The translations under genes and the position numbers were made by a program. A stretch of DNA of 64,000 bases from Apostichopus japonicus (taxonomy: Eukaryota; Echinodermata; Holothuroidea; Aspidochirotida; Stichopodidae): the NCBI RefSeq assembly GCF_037975245.1, contig NC_092576.1, positions 13,084,611-13,148,610 of the forward strand. The letters are read 5' to 3'. Position 1 is the first letter of the stretch, and each line of letters begins with the position of its first letter. Below, piece after piece: positions 24,901 to 37,015 of this stretch. Under the pieces are notes generated by a model. It saw nothing but the letters and a program-made list of their open reading frames with translations, was not told where the DNA came from and made no database searches.

Positions 24901-26159
24901 CTGTTTTTTTCCCTCCAGATTCAGTCGAGGAATTCGGAAATGCATTGGGAACAATTAACTTATGCTACTGTGTGGATTTATGAGGACAAACTACTGTAGC
25001 TATTTTGTGAATCAAAGATTGAAAGAGCTGGATGGGATCTGGAGTAAAATAGTAATCCATAAGCAAGTCTTGTTAGAAATGAATTCACTGTGATGAAGGA
25101 ATGTTATTGTACGTTGCTATGGTACCAGACTGGAGTTCCACAACAACAAATCACTGAATTGGACAACTCTGAAAACACTTGATGATGGCACTTTTAATCC
25201 TCTTCTGTCCTTGCATCTTAGCAACAGTGAATACCTTTGCACATTCACAGCAGAATATGGATGGTCTTTAGCACTGCCAGAGATGGATTCAAATAATGAT
25301 TCTGAACATTTTAAAAATGACATGATGGTACCCATTTTTATCATTATTACGATATGAAAATAATTTTGGTCTGTTCACCATCTGTGAGAATATTAAAATA
25401 CTGTAGGAATCGAACCTACTTTCAAGAATATCCAAGATAACATGGGCAGATACAGAGGATGGGTTTCGATCCTCCCCCTTTGTGTCTGTTCTGTTCAAAA
25501 AATGCTATCTTGTATGTTTATCTCCTTTTATCACATGTATATTAATCACCCCTAGTGAGACAATCAGTCCTGTCTATGACTCCTCTCACTGGTAAGATAA
25601 CAGTAAGTCATAGAAAGGGTCAGAGGTTATCACTACTTAGAGAGCTGTTTGTTTCTGTGGTCACTTACATCCTGGTAGCAGTAGAGAGAAGAAGTCTAAT
25701 AGATTAGAAAACTGTTATCTTGTGTGTTGACTTATTTTTCAATTATCTTTGGAACATTATACACCAGCTCTTGTTTAATGCAACTTTAAATGTCTGGAAA
25801 GTGTCATTTCTGGTATCTGAGAGGCTCATGGCAAACATTTTTCTTTCTTGTATTATTTTAGTGCTCCACTTGGATAATTTCATAGTTGTCCCTGGAAAAT
25901 GCTGTGGAAAAGCAACCCCCCCCCCTCCCATTCCAACACATAGCTACTTTTGTGTAATACTTCCATATTAGTTTTTGCATGCAGTTTTCAGTTAAATGTT
26001 AATATTGCAAAGTGGGTAGTAGTATTTGCAGGATAAAATATCCCACCTTATCAAGTGAGAGTACATACAGTTTGATGGATGTCTACATTTAGTCACAGTC
26101 ATCAAAATGACTGAGATGCTATCACGAGTAGTGGCTTGAGTGTCGTTCTTTACGTTTTA
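21907..26159. other. Region after the Tie-like gene, no kinase exons
   Basis: Searched for kinase signatures (HRD, DFG, APE contexts), fibronectin or transmembrane exons and found none. About 23,090-23,760 holds a diverged tandem repeat whose units share CATATCAAGTTT..GAGCTTT..GTTATCGTGT. The 24-26 kb part has only short spurious frames on both strands. Confidence 0.55.
23090..23760. repeat. Diverged tandem or dispersed repeat
   Basis: Two or three degenerate copies with CATATCAAGTTT, GTTATCGTGT and TGACCTTTGACC-like segments about 150-265 bases apart. No open frame. Confidence 0.5.
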
Positions 26160-26164
26160 CCTAC

Positions 26165-27246
26165 TGTTACGTTGGAATGCGAGAGGTCTCGATAACTAAT
26201 TTTTAACGAGACACAAGCCTGGGTTCGTTTCGGTAAGGAACACAGACAAATTGACGAGTGTAGAGATTTTAAATGAGAACGTAAACTATATTGAACAATG
26301 GATTTCGAACCAACAACAACAAGTGGTAATTACAAATATATAGAAAATTACTCACAAACTTAACATGATAGGATACACTTTAAAACACGCTGGTCTCTTC
26401 CAACGGCGATATCCCTCAGCGGCCACGACCTTGATGACGACGATTCTCGGTCCGTTGTACCGCGAAATTCACTGGTCCTCGACGAAGTTTCTCGCGATCC
26501 CAGAAACAGCAGTCACCTTCTTTCCGGCGATGCTCCAAAATAGAAGACGAACTTCCAGCCACAATAGAGTGAAGCACAAGTCGAACTTCTCGCCGACAAA
26601 ATATTACCAGAGTCAGTCCAAAATCAGCTTTATAGCCACCAACTCCTGGCGTAACGAACTTCCTCAACGGAGACAGAAATTCTTCATCTTCTCCGCAATA
26701 ACGACTGAAAACTGTAGTATCACAGTAAAGTCCTCTCCAAACTTCTGAATGGAAGTGTAGAATCAATCTTGGTATCGATATCTCAATCCTTCAGAAAATA
26801 CTGGTAGTTGAGCACTGACGATATATAGTAGAATGATATATTTTGTGTCGTCGCTTGTATTCGTACAGAAACTGAGAAACTCTCCGATCTGGGCGGGCTT
26901 TTATACGATTCGCCACTGTCAAGAATCATCTAGATCTTTCTCGATACACCTGACCCAGTTTTTCTATTCTTGGAAGTCCTTTGCATCTCTTGCGAACGTT
27001 CCAGAGAATCGGTGTACAGCAAGCTTACACGCGATCTCACGTAAACCGACGTTAACCCGAGACCAGCGCGTCATCATAAGGAATATACCAGAACAATCGT
27101 GTATTATAACATTGTGACACGGTAACCCGACCTAATTTCTCAAATACTGATTTATCACGTAGGCAATTTCAATTACTCTCCACATTATAACATTAGGTTC
27201 CTCACTAGCAGTAACTAGCGTTAGGCTACAATGGGCCCTCGTAACA
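26165..27246 (-). repeat. 3' LTR (element runs on minus strand)
   Basis: Boundaries TGTTACG...CGTAACA. Immediately internal, the minus strand reads AAGGGGGAGGG (27,247-27,257), a polypurine tract, which fixes this copy as the 3' LTR. Open frames inside the LTR (for example 26,365-26,748) have no known domain. Confidence 0.92.
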
Positions 27247-27257
27247 CCCTCCCCCTT
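27247..27257 (-). other. Polypurine tract
   Basis: AAGGGGGAGGG on the minus strand, directly adjoining the 3' LTR; expected primer for plus-strand DNA synthesis. Confidence 0.75.
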
Positions 27258-27483
27258 AAAGGAAAGTTTGAATGTAATGAAAACTTTCTAATTTCTTACA
27301 TTCTACTACATCTTATCAACAAACAAATATTCTATCATAAAATATGTACTTTGTTACACTTGAACAAATTTTTGTTAAACATTCATCAAACAACTTTTAA
27401 GTTATGCATAATAAATAATTCTGAGTGTTCTTTATACACATGCATAGTGATATTATCTTTGTCTTGTCATATATACAATAAAT

Positions 27484-27745
27484 TTATGTGAATCTGGACA
27501 AAGCATCTGCCATCACATTGTCTTTTCCTTTTATGTGTCTCACATCAAGATTGTACTCTTGTAAAGTTAAACTCCATCTCATTAATCTTTGATTCTTATT
27601 CTTCATTCTATGTATGAAAGTGAGAGGATTATGATCAGTGAACACAAGCACAGGGTAGACAGTAGTATGCAAATATACGTCGAAATGTTGCAGTGATAAT
27701 AAGAGTGCAAGACATTCCTTTTCAATAGTTAAATAATTCCTGGTT
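27484..27745 (-). pseudogene. RNase H C-terminal fragment of pol
   Basis: On the minus strand the reading is TIEKECLALL, then VFTDHNPLTFI and HIKGKDNVMADALSRF, the end of a Ty3-type RNase H. It lies after the integrase pieces and before the 3' LTR. The joint with the integrase C-terminal piece at about 27,745 shifts the frame and marks the deletion that removed reverse transcriptase. Confidence 0.85.
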
Positions 27746-29999
27746 TGAACACTCTGTTCTTTGCATTTTTGTCATACCATTGTTTCATTTTGGCTTGACC
27801 TTGCTCCAAATTTTGTCTGCCTGATTTCGTTTTAGGGAGAGAATCAAAGCAATCAATAATGACTCTTCTAAAAGGCTCATCAAAAGCAGGGATTGGTTTC
27901 AAAGGTGCAGGCGGTATTTTCTGGTTGGGCTTCCCAACCACCTGACATGTATGGCACGACCTACAGTAATCAGCCACATCACTCCTAATTTTGGGCCACC
28001 AAAAATGTTTTAGAATCCTATCACAGGTTTTCCTGACGCCTAAATGTCCTGCCATTGGACTATCATGGGCCATGCTCATGATGTCACTGTGATACACCTT
28101 GGGTACAACAGTTTGGTGTACCACTTGCCATTCCTCATCTGCAGGTGCATCTAGAGGTCGCCATTTTCTCATTACCACGCCATTCTGTTTGTAGAAGCAG
28201 ACAGGGTTATCCTCCGCTTCTTGTGGGGTCACTGCCCCTTTAACTAAATCTATCAGTTCAGGGTCACGACTTTGTTCTAAAATCAATTTGTTGCGGCTCA
28301 AAGGATCTTCTTTTTCTACCTTTTGATTATCTCCCGAACTACTTTCTGTGTCATTCAACACCTTAAAAAATGTGTCTTCCAACTTGAAGACATCACCCTG
28401 ACAGCTCTCAGACTCCTCCACTTCCGAGACTGCCTTTTTACTCATTGCCCTAGTCATTACACACGCAGGATATATTTCATCTTCCTCGTGGCTACTAACA
28501 TTAGAGGGCGTATATGTAACAATGGGATTAGGGAGAACCTTATCCCCTGCCAGGTCATTTCCAAGCATCATGGAAACACCTTTTATCGGCAATTCCGACA
28601 TAACACCAACCAGCACTTGGCCGGACACCAAACCACACTCTAGGTTTACTCTGTGTAAGGGAACACTGATAATCTCCATGTTAATCCCACGGATTAATGC
28701 ACACGTTCCAGTCGAACTCTGTTCACCAAAGGGCAACGTTTCTTCTAAAATGAGCGACTGTGAACAACATGTGTCCCTAACAATCTTAATTTGTTGGGGC
28801 GAAAAATCATCACTAATTGATATTCTACCCTCCATAACGAATGGTTGGAATTCCTTATTCACTGGATTTTTAGCAAATTTCTTCTTTTGGATTTCCTTGT
28901 TAATTCGATTCGAATTCCTCTCTGAGGCCACACATCCAACTGTGTTAGGGGGTGATTTTGAGGATCCCTCCTGTTTTCTTTGAGAATTTTGATTTTGTAG
29001 CAGATAACATTGTGACATGAGATGACCAGGTTTGTTACAATTATAGCAAGTAACTTGCTTTTTGAATCCACTCCCACTTGGTGGTTTCGTGCCCCCAGAA
29101 TTCCATTTGCCACTGTTTCCCTTTGAATCGGGTGTCCCTTTTACCTCTGTGTTTATTTTGGGTTTCTGGCTCCTAGCCTGGTAAAACTTATTTGGGCTCA
29201 GTTTGTGGGTCAGGGCATAGTCATCTGCTTTCGTTGCCGCAGCATGCAAGGTGTCAATCATTCTCTCATCAATATGAGTTTTGATGTCGGGGTGGATACA
29301 TCTTTTAAATTCCTCAATTAGGAACAATTGTCGTAATTTGACAAAATTCTCCCCTACATCCTTAGAGTGGAGCCACCTATCAAACATTTGCTCCTTTATT
29401 CTGGCAAATTCTACATGTGTCTGATTATCATTTTTTCTAGCCCCCCTAAATTTCTGTCTATATGCCTCTGGCACCAGCTCATAGGCTTTGAGGATCGCCT
29501 GCTTCACTTCATCGTAGTTTTCACTCTTTTCCATAGGGAGAGCCGAATACACTTCCCGTGCTTTCCCAACAAAACTACTCTGTAAAAGCAGCGTCCACAC
29601 CTCTTTCGGCCACTTCATATTCGCAGCCACTTTCTCAAAGTGTTGAAAATATTTATCCACCTCTATTTCGGTAAATTTCGGTACCAATTTAATGTATCGC
29701 GAGGCATCAAAATATGGTTGTGATCGGTGAGCTGACGAGGAGGATGCTGAGTCAGATTCCGATTTATACTTTGCCTGAATTTCTAATTCCTTCAGGTGTG
29801 TTTCTGATTCGAGCCGTTTTAGTTCCAGCTCCAATCTGACTTCTTGCTCCAGCTTTTGCTGTTCTAATCTGATTTTTTCCATTTCGATTTCTAACTGTTT
29901 TAGCTGAACGGCATCACCGCCGATTTCTGTCAGAATTTCACCCTTTTTTCCCAAACATGACTCATCGAGAATTTCTTCGTCAACTAATACATCGATCAA
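27729..29999 (-). CDS. Gag with fused protease-like and integrase remnants
   Basis: 756-residue open frame. Residues about 30-80 are a Glu/Lys/Leu coiled coil. About 95-265 is a SCAN-like capsid region (EAYRQKFRGARK, VEFARIKEQMFDRWL, LRQLFLIEEFKR). CYNCNKPGHLMSQC near 316-330 is a CCHC zinc knuckle. Near 410 a retropepsin-like segment reads RDTCCSQSLIL where active proteases have D-T/S-G. Near 630-680 is the HHCC zinc finger of integrase (AGHLGVRKT, CRSCHTCQ), followed by one catalytic-core Asp context (VIIDCFDSLP). The frame then jumps at about 27,819 to the integrase C-terminal KMKQWYDKNAK motif. The frame is uninterrupted despite the deletions, so a Gag-like protein could be made. The first Met at 29,999 is the likely start, about 290 bases from the 5' LTR. 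Confidence 0.85.
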   Translation of the reverse strand: MIDVLVDEEILDESCLGKKGEILTEIGGDAVQLKQLEIEMEKIRLEQQKLEQEVRLELELKRLESETHLKELEIQAKYKSESDSASSSSAHRSQPYFDASRYIKLVPKFTEIEVDKYFQHFEKVAANMKWPKEVWTLLLQSSFVGKAREVYSALPMEKSENYDEVKQAILKAYELVPEAYRQKFRGARKNDNQTHVEFARIKEQMFDRWLHSKDVGENFVKLRQLFLIEEFKRCIHPDIKTHIDERMIDTLHAAATKADDYALTHKLSPNKFYQARSQKPKINTEVKGTPDSKGNSGKWNSGGTKPPSGSGFKKQVTCYNCNKPGHLMSQCYLLQNQNSQRKQEGSSKSPPNTVGCVASERNSNRINKEIQKKKFAKNPVNKEFQPFVMEGRISISDDFSPQQIKIVRDTCCSQSLILEETLPFGEQSSTGTCALIRGINMEIISVPLHRVNLECGLVSGQVLVGVMSELPIKGVSMMLGNDLAGDKVLPNPIVTYTPSNVSSHEEDEIYPACVMTRAMSKKAVSEVEESESCQGDVFKLEDTFFKVLNDTESSSGDNQKVEKEDPLSRNKLILEQSRDPELIDLVKGAVTPQEAEDNPVCFYKQNGVVMRKWRPLDAPADEEWQVVHQTVVPKVYHSDIMSMAHDSPMAGHLGVRKTCDRILKHFWWPKIRSDVADYCRSCHTCQVVGKPNQKIPPAPLKPIPAFDEPFRRVIIDCFDSLPKTKSGRQNLEQGQAKMKQWYDKNAKNRVFKPGII

Positions 30000-30198
30000 C
30001 CCATTCTTTACAACTTGTTTCCTCGTTGCTTGCTTTACGCCTAAGTATTAATATTTGGCTAATGCCATCAAATCTGGCTTCTTTAGGCCATCAAATTTTT
30101 CCCAAGTAACATCTTTGAGAAATTCCTCTGGCTCGAACTCCCTGTTCTCTCTCGCTTTCTCTCTAGACAATTTGCAAAACAATAATTTTCACAAATGA

Positions 30199-30275
30199 AT
30201 TTCCTTCAAACGGATAGGTCACAAATGTTGTAAACCTTCCAAACGGATAGGTCACAAATGTTGTAAACCTTTCCC
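30199..30275 (-). repeat. Tandem duplication in the element leader
   Basis: A unit of about 34-36 bases containing AAACGGATAGGTCACAAATG occurs twice head to tail, with a partial third (CCGGATAGG) next to the 5' LTR. A primer-binding site should lie at its right edge; minus-strand TTGGGGGCCTATCCGGGA is the candidate, but I could not name the tRNA. Confidence 0.6.
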
Positions 30276-30292
30276 GGATAGGCCCCCAATTT

Positions 30293-31374
30293 TGTTACGT
30301 TGGAATGCGAGAGGTCTCGATAACTAATTTTTAACCAGACACAAGCCTGGGTTCTCTTCCGTAAGGAACACAGACAAATTGACGAGTCTAGAGATTTTAA
30401 ATGAGAACGTAAACTATATTGAACAATGGATTTCGAACCAACAACAACAAGTGGTAATTACAAATATATAGAAAATTACTCACAAACTTAACAAGATAGG
30501 ATACACTTTAAAACACGCTGGTCTCTTCCAACGGCGATATCCCTCTGCGGCCACGACCTTGATGACGACGATTCTCGGTCCGTTGTACCGCGAAATTCAC
30601 TGGTCCTCGACGAAGTTTCTCGCGATCCCAGAAACAGCAGTCACCTTCTTTCCGGCGATGCTCCAAAATAGAAGACGGACTTCCAGCCACAATAGAGTGA
30701 AGCACAAGTCGAACTTCTCGCCGACAAAATATTACCAGAGTCAGTCCAAAATCAGCTTTATAGCCACCAACTCCTGGCGTAACGAACTTCCTCAACGGAG
30801 ACAGAAATTCTTCATCTTCTCCGCAATAACGACTGAAAACTGTAGTATCACAGTAAAGTCCTCTTCAAACTTCTGAATGGAAGTGTAGAATCAATCTTGG
30901 TATCGATATCTCAATCCTTCAGAAAATACTGGTAGTTGAGCACTGACGATATATAGTAGAATGATATATTTTGTGTCGTCGCTTGTATTCGTACAGAAAC
31001 TGAGAAACTCTCCGATCTGGGCGGGCTTTTATACGATTCGCCACTGTCAAGAATCATCTAGATCTTTCTCGATACACCTGACCCAGTTTTTCTATTCTTG
31101 GAAGTCCTTTGCATCTCTTGCGAACGTTCCAGAGAATCGGTGTACAGCAAGCTTACACGCGATCTCACGTAAACCGACGTTAACCCGAGACCAGCGCGTC
31201 ATCATAAGGAATATACCAGAACAATTGTGTATTATAACATTGTGACACGGTAACCCGACCTAATTTCTCAAATACTGATTTATCACGTAGGCAATTTCAA
31301 TTACTCTCCACATTATAACATTAGGTTCCTCACTAGCAGTAACTAGCGTTAGGCTACAATGGGCCCTCGTAACA
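30293..31374 (-). repeat. 5' LTR (element runs on minus strand)
   Basis: 1,082 bases, same length and ends as the left LTR. It would carry the promoter for the minus-strand transcript. Target duplication CCTAC follows at 31,375-31,379. Confidence 0.92.
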
Positions 31375-31756
31375 CCTACAAAGCATTGTCCATGCATGGT
31401 GAGTGAATATCATTAGGCCTTAAAATCATAGTTGAGTCAATTTAGGCAAAATAGCCTATAAATTTACTGTCCATGACAACATACAGGTCTGGCTAGGCTG
31501 AGCAGGCAATTGGCCTACCTCAAAACTCAGATATATGGCTATAGGCTATACTGCTTATGCCCTTTTGCCACAATTTACAGTGCTGGGCATATTTTGCAAA
31601 TGGAGAATGCATTTGAATATTGGTACAATAGACTGAAATGTTCTAGGCTAAAGTTATGACCTAGGTTAACCTGAGTTACACCAGGGGCAAGGCTACGTAC
31701 ATACCCTAGCCTAAGTTAGGCTAGCCTATGTACCTAGTACTGAAGTGTTAGTGATA

Positions 31757-32411
31757 GGCTAAGCCAAGGGCGGCGGAACCGGGGGGGGGGCACGTGCCCC
31801 CCCACTTTTCCTCAGGTTAAAAATGTGCCCTTTTTTCTACATAAAAATTGAGGTGTCTCAAGTTAGCAAGAGGCCAGGGAACCAGAATGAACACTCGGGA
31901 AGGGCCGTTTCCGGCCATCTGAGGGGTTTGTAAAACCAAAAATTTCTTGTACGCTCCGCGCCAACCGATGGTGGCGCTCCGCTCAGATAGTCGTGAATAA
32001 AATTTGCAAATCCTGGCTACCCCCCTAACTTTTAGTGAATTTCTGTGGGTCAAACTCAAAGCTATTTCGAATGGAAAAAATTTGTTAACATATGAACAAG
32101 AAATAAACTCTAATACGGAAAATTCCTACATTAGCAACTAGCATGATTTCACCTCATTTTGTCTCAAAAGAAAACTTGTTCCTTGTTTCCCAATTTGCAC
32201 ATTGGATATTGCAGTGCTAGTATGCATATTTTCCTTGAAGGGGGGTGGGGGCGTTGATGGAGTGATGTGTATACGCAAATAAGATAATACAATAAGAGTT
32301 ATAAAGGGTACTAAATATAAGGCTACATCAGTCCAATCGAATTTCTGCAAAGTGCCCTTTGATGTCGGTGCCCCCCAGATTGAAAGTGCTTCCGCCGCCC
32401 TTGGGCTAAGC
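31757..32411. mobile_element. hAT-like MITE with 8-bp target duplication
   Basis: Element 31,765-32,403 (639 bases) has 14-base inverted ends CAAGGGCGGCGGAA and is flanked by GGCTAAGC at 31,757-31,764 and 32,404-32,411. CA-starting ends plus 8-bp duplications are the hAT signature. No transposase frame. A segment near 31,912-31,995 (TTGTACGCTCCGCGCCAACC..TGGTGGCG) is shared with the elements at 59,957-61,165 and 60,366-60,721. Confidence 0.88.
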
Positions 32412-32936
32412 CCAGGACATAACAGTCATCCCGTGTAATTCTGGCATGTGGATCTATCGTTAGGGATACAGTTTTAAGTAAAATGAGGTTGTGATCAATT
32501 TTGTTATTAGGTTTTTGTCATATCGCACCCTAATGAAGGACAACCGAAGCAGATATAGGGGTCTAGGCTTACTATATCCCGGGTTCCGTGAATAACAATA
32601 CAACAGATTAGCATACGAAACTAGTAAATTATTTAAGATTCCTATGTAATTGCTTCTACTATCGCTTCCTAAGAATTACAAAGTGAAACTACAGTCCACT
32701 GCGATATTTTCCATGATTTTGCACCCAAATGCGGCACGCGATATCACCATTTCGAGTAATTTATGTCAACTTTATCACTTTCGTTTAGTCAAACATGTAG
32801 TGTTTGTATTACGCGCCGGTTCCTTCTTGCCGTACACAGAAAGCGCAACCACTTTATGAGTGGCTTCAGTAAATGTCGCATGACGTCTTTCTATCCCAAT
32901 AAATTTCTATGATCCACACACAGACAAGTATCATAC

Positions 32937-33126
32937 TCAGTACCGGGTTCACATCCCTTACCGTGTACAAATCATGGACCCCGTAAGGAAACTGTACAAA
33001 ACCAATGGAACGTTGAACTTAAAACACATCACGCACAACACCAGTAATGTGTGGATGAAGTTTGTACAGTTTCCTTAATTAAGGGGTCAATGATTTGTAC
33101 CCGTAAGGAATGTGTACCCAGTAGGT
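32937..33126. mobile_element. Short palindromic MITE
   Basis: Left arm CCTTACCGTGTACAAATCAT..GGAAACTGTACAAA is mirrored by TTTGTACAGTTTCC..ATGATTTGTACCCGTAAGG. About 60-base imperfect arms around a 60-base centre; borders approximate, family unknown. Confidence 0.6.
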
Positions 33127-33213
33127 ATGTCTGAGTCTTGTACAGGACCCTTTAAGGATGTAAACACACACTTGCTACTGTTTATGTGAGCATATCGTAG
33201 GCAAAATCAGCTG

Positions 33214-34072
33214 ACCTGATGCAGCGACGTAGCCAGGATTTTGAAAGAGGGGGAGGGGGCACTTTTAGCGATTGATATGGGGGAGGGGTCTGAGATATTT
33301 TTTAACACTTGAAGGTCCCTAGATGCGATCTGGTGCAATGTTTTGGCAGTTTCATCATTATCATATGATATCATATTATCAGCAGATTTTGTTACCTGTT
33401 TGAATTCTTGTACATGTTCTTTTACATAATATATCAGAAAGACAAACATAGTGCTCTTTAACAATTTTTCCAGTAGGATGATTCTTGTTTATTGTCCAAT
33501 GTCTGGACTTTAATGCATTTGACGAACTTAACTGATGGATAATATAAACTTTCATATTTTATAAGACGGCCAGATGTGCAGTGGCCGAAAAACAAATATC
33601 GTTATCGCAGTGTATTAGCAGTGCAATAATTATTTAAAGGAAGTGCGTATCACGTACGATTGCTAGCTAAGCTTTATAACATGCTGTTCGTGCAGCAACT
33701 TAGGAAGAATCATAGAAAGGATGAGAACGAACGTTGTCGACGTCGTTGTGCATACGGTGCGTGACACTCCATCGAGTGCGATTAGGTAGGCAATATGTAT
33801 TCTATTACACAGTGGCCAACTGTTGTAATAGGCTTTAGGCTAAATTTAGCTAGTAATTGCATCTGCCAAACTTAGTAAGTAGCTGAATAAGTAGGCCTTA
33901 ATTTTACAACGATTATAATCGAGTTAACGGAGCTGACGAGTATTCAAGATCCAAAGAGCACTGAAAAAATACCATGCTAAAAAACAATAGTTTTTAAACA
34001 TTTTTTTCAACACTTAAAGGGGGGGGGGCAGTCGCTCCCCCTCCTCCCCCTGGACACGTCCCTGACCTGATG
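33214..34072. mobile_element. hAT-like MITE with 8-bp target duplication
   Basis: Element 33,222-34,064 (843 bases) starts CAGCGACGTAG and ends GACACGTCCCTG, flanked by ACCTGATG on both sides (33,214-33,221; 34,065-34,072). Poly-G and poly-C runs lie just inside both ends as in the other hAT-like copies. No transposase frame seen. Confidence 0.85.
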
Positions 34073-34667
34073 CTATCTTCCATTCTTTGTTTTTCCTTCG
34101 ACATCTATGCCATCTTTAGAATTATAGTTTAAATCGATGTTTCATAATGTAATAGATACCTGTAACGAGGTGCGCTGACAAAAGATGGTCGATAAGTTGA
34201 GTTAAAAATAAATCATTTTCGATGTTAACGTTATTCATTTGTTCGGTAGGATATATTGTGCACTGCCAAACAGTTGGTTTGACATGAAATTGTGGAGACC
34301 GTTCATTAGCATTGCAGCTCGGAAAGCTTAAATGTGTCTAATTTACAAACTATTAACAAAAACCCCCGTACCGTATATTAAAATGCATTATGTGTGAATG
34401 ATGCTGATACAGATTGGAGATTGTGTTTATAAATCTGTTCCTTTGTCGTGATTTTGTGTATGTTTTTAATTTTTCCTGACATGCGTCGGTTGTTGTGTGA
34501 TTAACGGGTAAACTCCGTGATCCTGATATACTACAAACCAACGCATCATGCAGTCTAGACTTTTGGTCTACGAGCGGGCAGTGTGTAACCTTTACTGAGA
34601 TATATCGTCTCTGCAGACTTCAGGATCGTTGTAAACTTCATTAGTCAAGAGTATATCTCACTTCACC

Positions 34668-35100
34668 TCACCTATCCCGGAGTCTGGTAGACCGTAGGGG
34701 CGCCACAGAGACCCTCCCAACTATTTCTTTCCACTTCTTCCTGTCCTCGGCCTCTCGAAGGGCATCAGGCAGTTTGAGGCCCGTCCACTCTGGGATGTTG
34801 TCCTCCCATCTTTTCCTCTGTCTGCCTCTCCTTCTTCCTCCCGGTACCGTGCCCTGCAGGATCGTCTTAGCCAGTCCTGTAGATCTTTTGACATGGCCAT
34901 ACCATCTCAATTTGCCTTTTTTTTTTACAATGGTGAGGAGGTCATCGTAGGGCCCGATAGCCTGGCCAATTCTTTTCCTCACATCTTGATTGGAGATGTG
35001 GTCCCTATAGGATATGTTGAGGAGTCTGCGGAAACATCTTATTACTACAGCTTGTATCCTCCTTTCGATGTCTGCTGTCAGGAGTGTACACAAACTTCCA
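34668..35100 (-). pseudogene. LINE C-terminal fragment
   Basis: An open frame of 141 residues on the minus strand reads the end of a non-LTR polyprotein: RCFRRLLNISYRDHIS, then LRWYGHVKRS, then GRRRGRQRKRWEDNIPEW. This C-terminal pattern is very common in animal non-LTR elements. RT and endonuclease are absent, so it is a 5'-truncated insertion. No clear tail or duplication was identified. Confidence 0.8.
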
Positions 35101-35986
35101 ATATACTGCGAGCAATAATACTCACAAATGTAAACTTTTCTGTTAACATAATACCATCATATGCAAATAAAAGTATATGCAAAACAAATACTGTTAGGCT
35201 ATCACAACCTATACTGGATATTTGGTAAGTCCTCAAAAGAAGAGAAACTTTCACTTTTTAATTTTTAGTATCCATGATGGTTTATTCTGCTCTCCAATTA
35301 TTTAACAGGGTTTGGAATTGTTACTCTTTCAACGACAGCCACGTAAGGCATCGATACAAAGGCTTCGACAGTATCAACTTCCTATGAAAAAGAAAGAGTA
35401 GTTTGATATACTACAAGTATAGGTTGCTTGATGTAGAATGACATCATTTCTTCCCTGTGATTTCGCTAGAAAACTGACCCAGCTGATCTTACCTTTTACT
35501 AAAAGCCCCAGACGAGAAATTGTTTTGATTTTTAATTGGCCTTCAAACTTGAAAGAATATTCAGACTACTTCTTAAGTTGTTTTGTAATGTTTGCACTAT
35601 CATGTTCGGACTTTGCCAAACTAAACAAGGAGGTGAGCGGTCGAAGCAATCTTACCTTACGTATGAACACGCTGGCGACAGTCAAACACAGCCCATTCCC
35701 GATACCCTACATGCAACGTGAACAAGTGAACGCTTGTCATTATTGTAGTGCGCATGTGCTCCAAAATATTGAGATAACTAGCCTGCTCCATCATCTACAT
35801 GGCTGACTGGTGAATACCAGCTAAACATACACTCTTCATAGCAATCTCAAAATCACAGGTTGCTACGCAATTGGCAATTCATAATCATGGACGTTAAATA
35901 TGAATCTAAGAGACTGACTTCGGTCAGCTTGCTGCTTTGATAAGCCAATGAGGCTTCTTCGCGAGTTCCTGCTTGCAATACAATAC

Positions 35987-35987
<1 letters not shown>
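35100..35987. other. Intergenic DNA, nothing supported
   Basis: Open frames of up to 122 codons occur (35,438-35,806), but they lack domains and splice context. They are treated as chance. Confidence 0.5.
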
Positions 35988-36790
<803 letters not shown>

Positions 36791-36847
36791 ATATATATGT
36801 TGATACTAGATGAGACTAGTGGAACACTAGTAGTTGTTACTCGGAGT

Positions 36848-36890
36848 TTCACGCGTTATAGCGATCTTCAGACAACAGTTGTTATATTAC
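36848..36890 (-). other. Possible Penelope pLTR fragment
   Basis: Minus strand reads GTCTGAAGATCGC, then ATAACGCG, then TGAAACTCC, resembling the CTGAAGA/stem/GAAAC layout of Penelope hammerheads of another lineage. The cleavage triplet is not GTC. Too short to be sure. Confidence 0.3.
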
Positions 36891-36941
36891 GCTCTGTCCA
36901 ATGGACATAGAGCACTCTGCGCCAAGATAGACGCCAACCTA

Positions 36942-36942
<1 letters not shown>

Positions 36943-37012
<70 letters not shown>
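36943..37012. repeat. (TA)n microsatellite, tail of SINE
   Basis: Pure TA array abutting the 3' end of the minus-strand SINE at 37,013. Confidence 0.9.

Positions 37013-37015
<3 letters not shown>

Larger units (their letters stand above)
26160..31379 (-). mobile_element. Non-autonomous LTR retrotransposon, Gmr1-like Ty3
   Basis: Two LTRs of 1,082 bases (26,165-27,246 and 30,293-31,374), starting TGTTACG and ending CGTAACA, are flanked by the direct repeat CCTAC (26,160-26,164 and 31,375-31,379). I count about ten differences between the LTRs (around 0.9%), so insertion was recent. Reading on the minus strand: SCAN-like Gag, CCHC knuckle, protease-like segment, integrase zinc finger, integrase C-terminal piece, RNase H tail. 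Integrase before RNase H is the order of Gmr1-type Ty3 elements, and SCAN-like capsids belong to that lineage. Integrase core and reverse transcriptase are deleted, so it must be mobilised in trans. Confidence 0.88.

Noticed and set aside
26365-27117. Frames inside the left LTR and their copies in the right LTR
   Set aside because: Conserved only because the LTRs are duplicates; no domain and not placed as retroelement genes.
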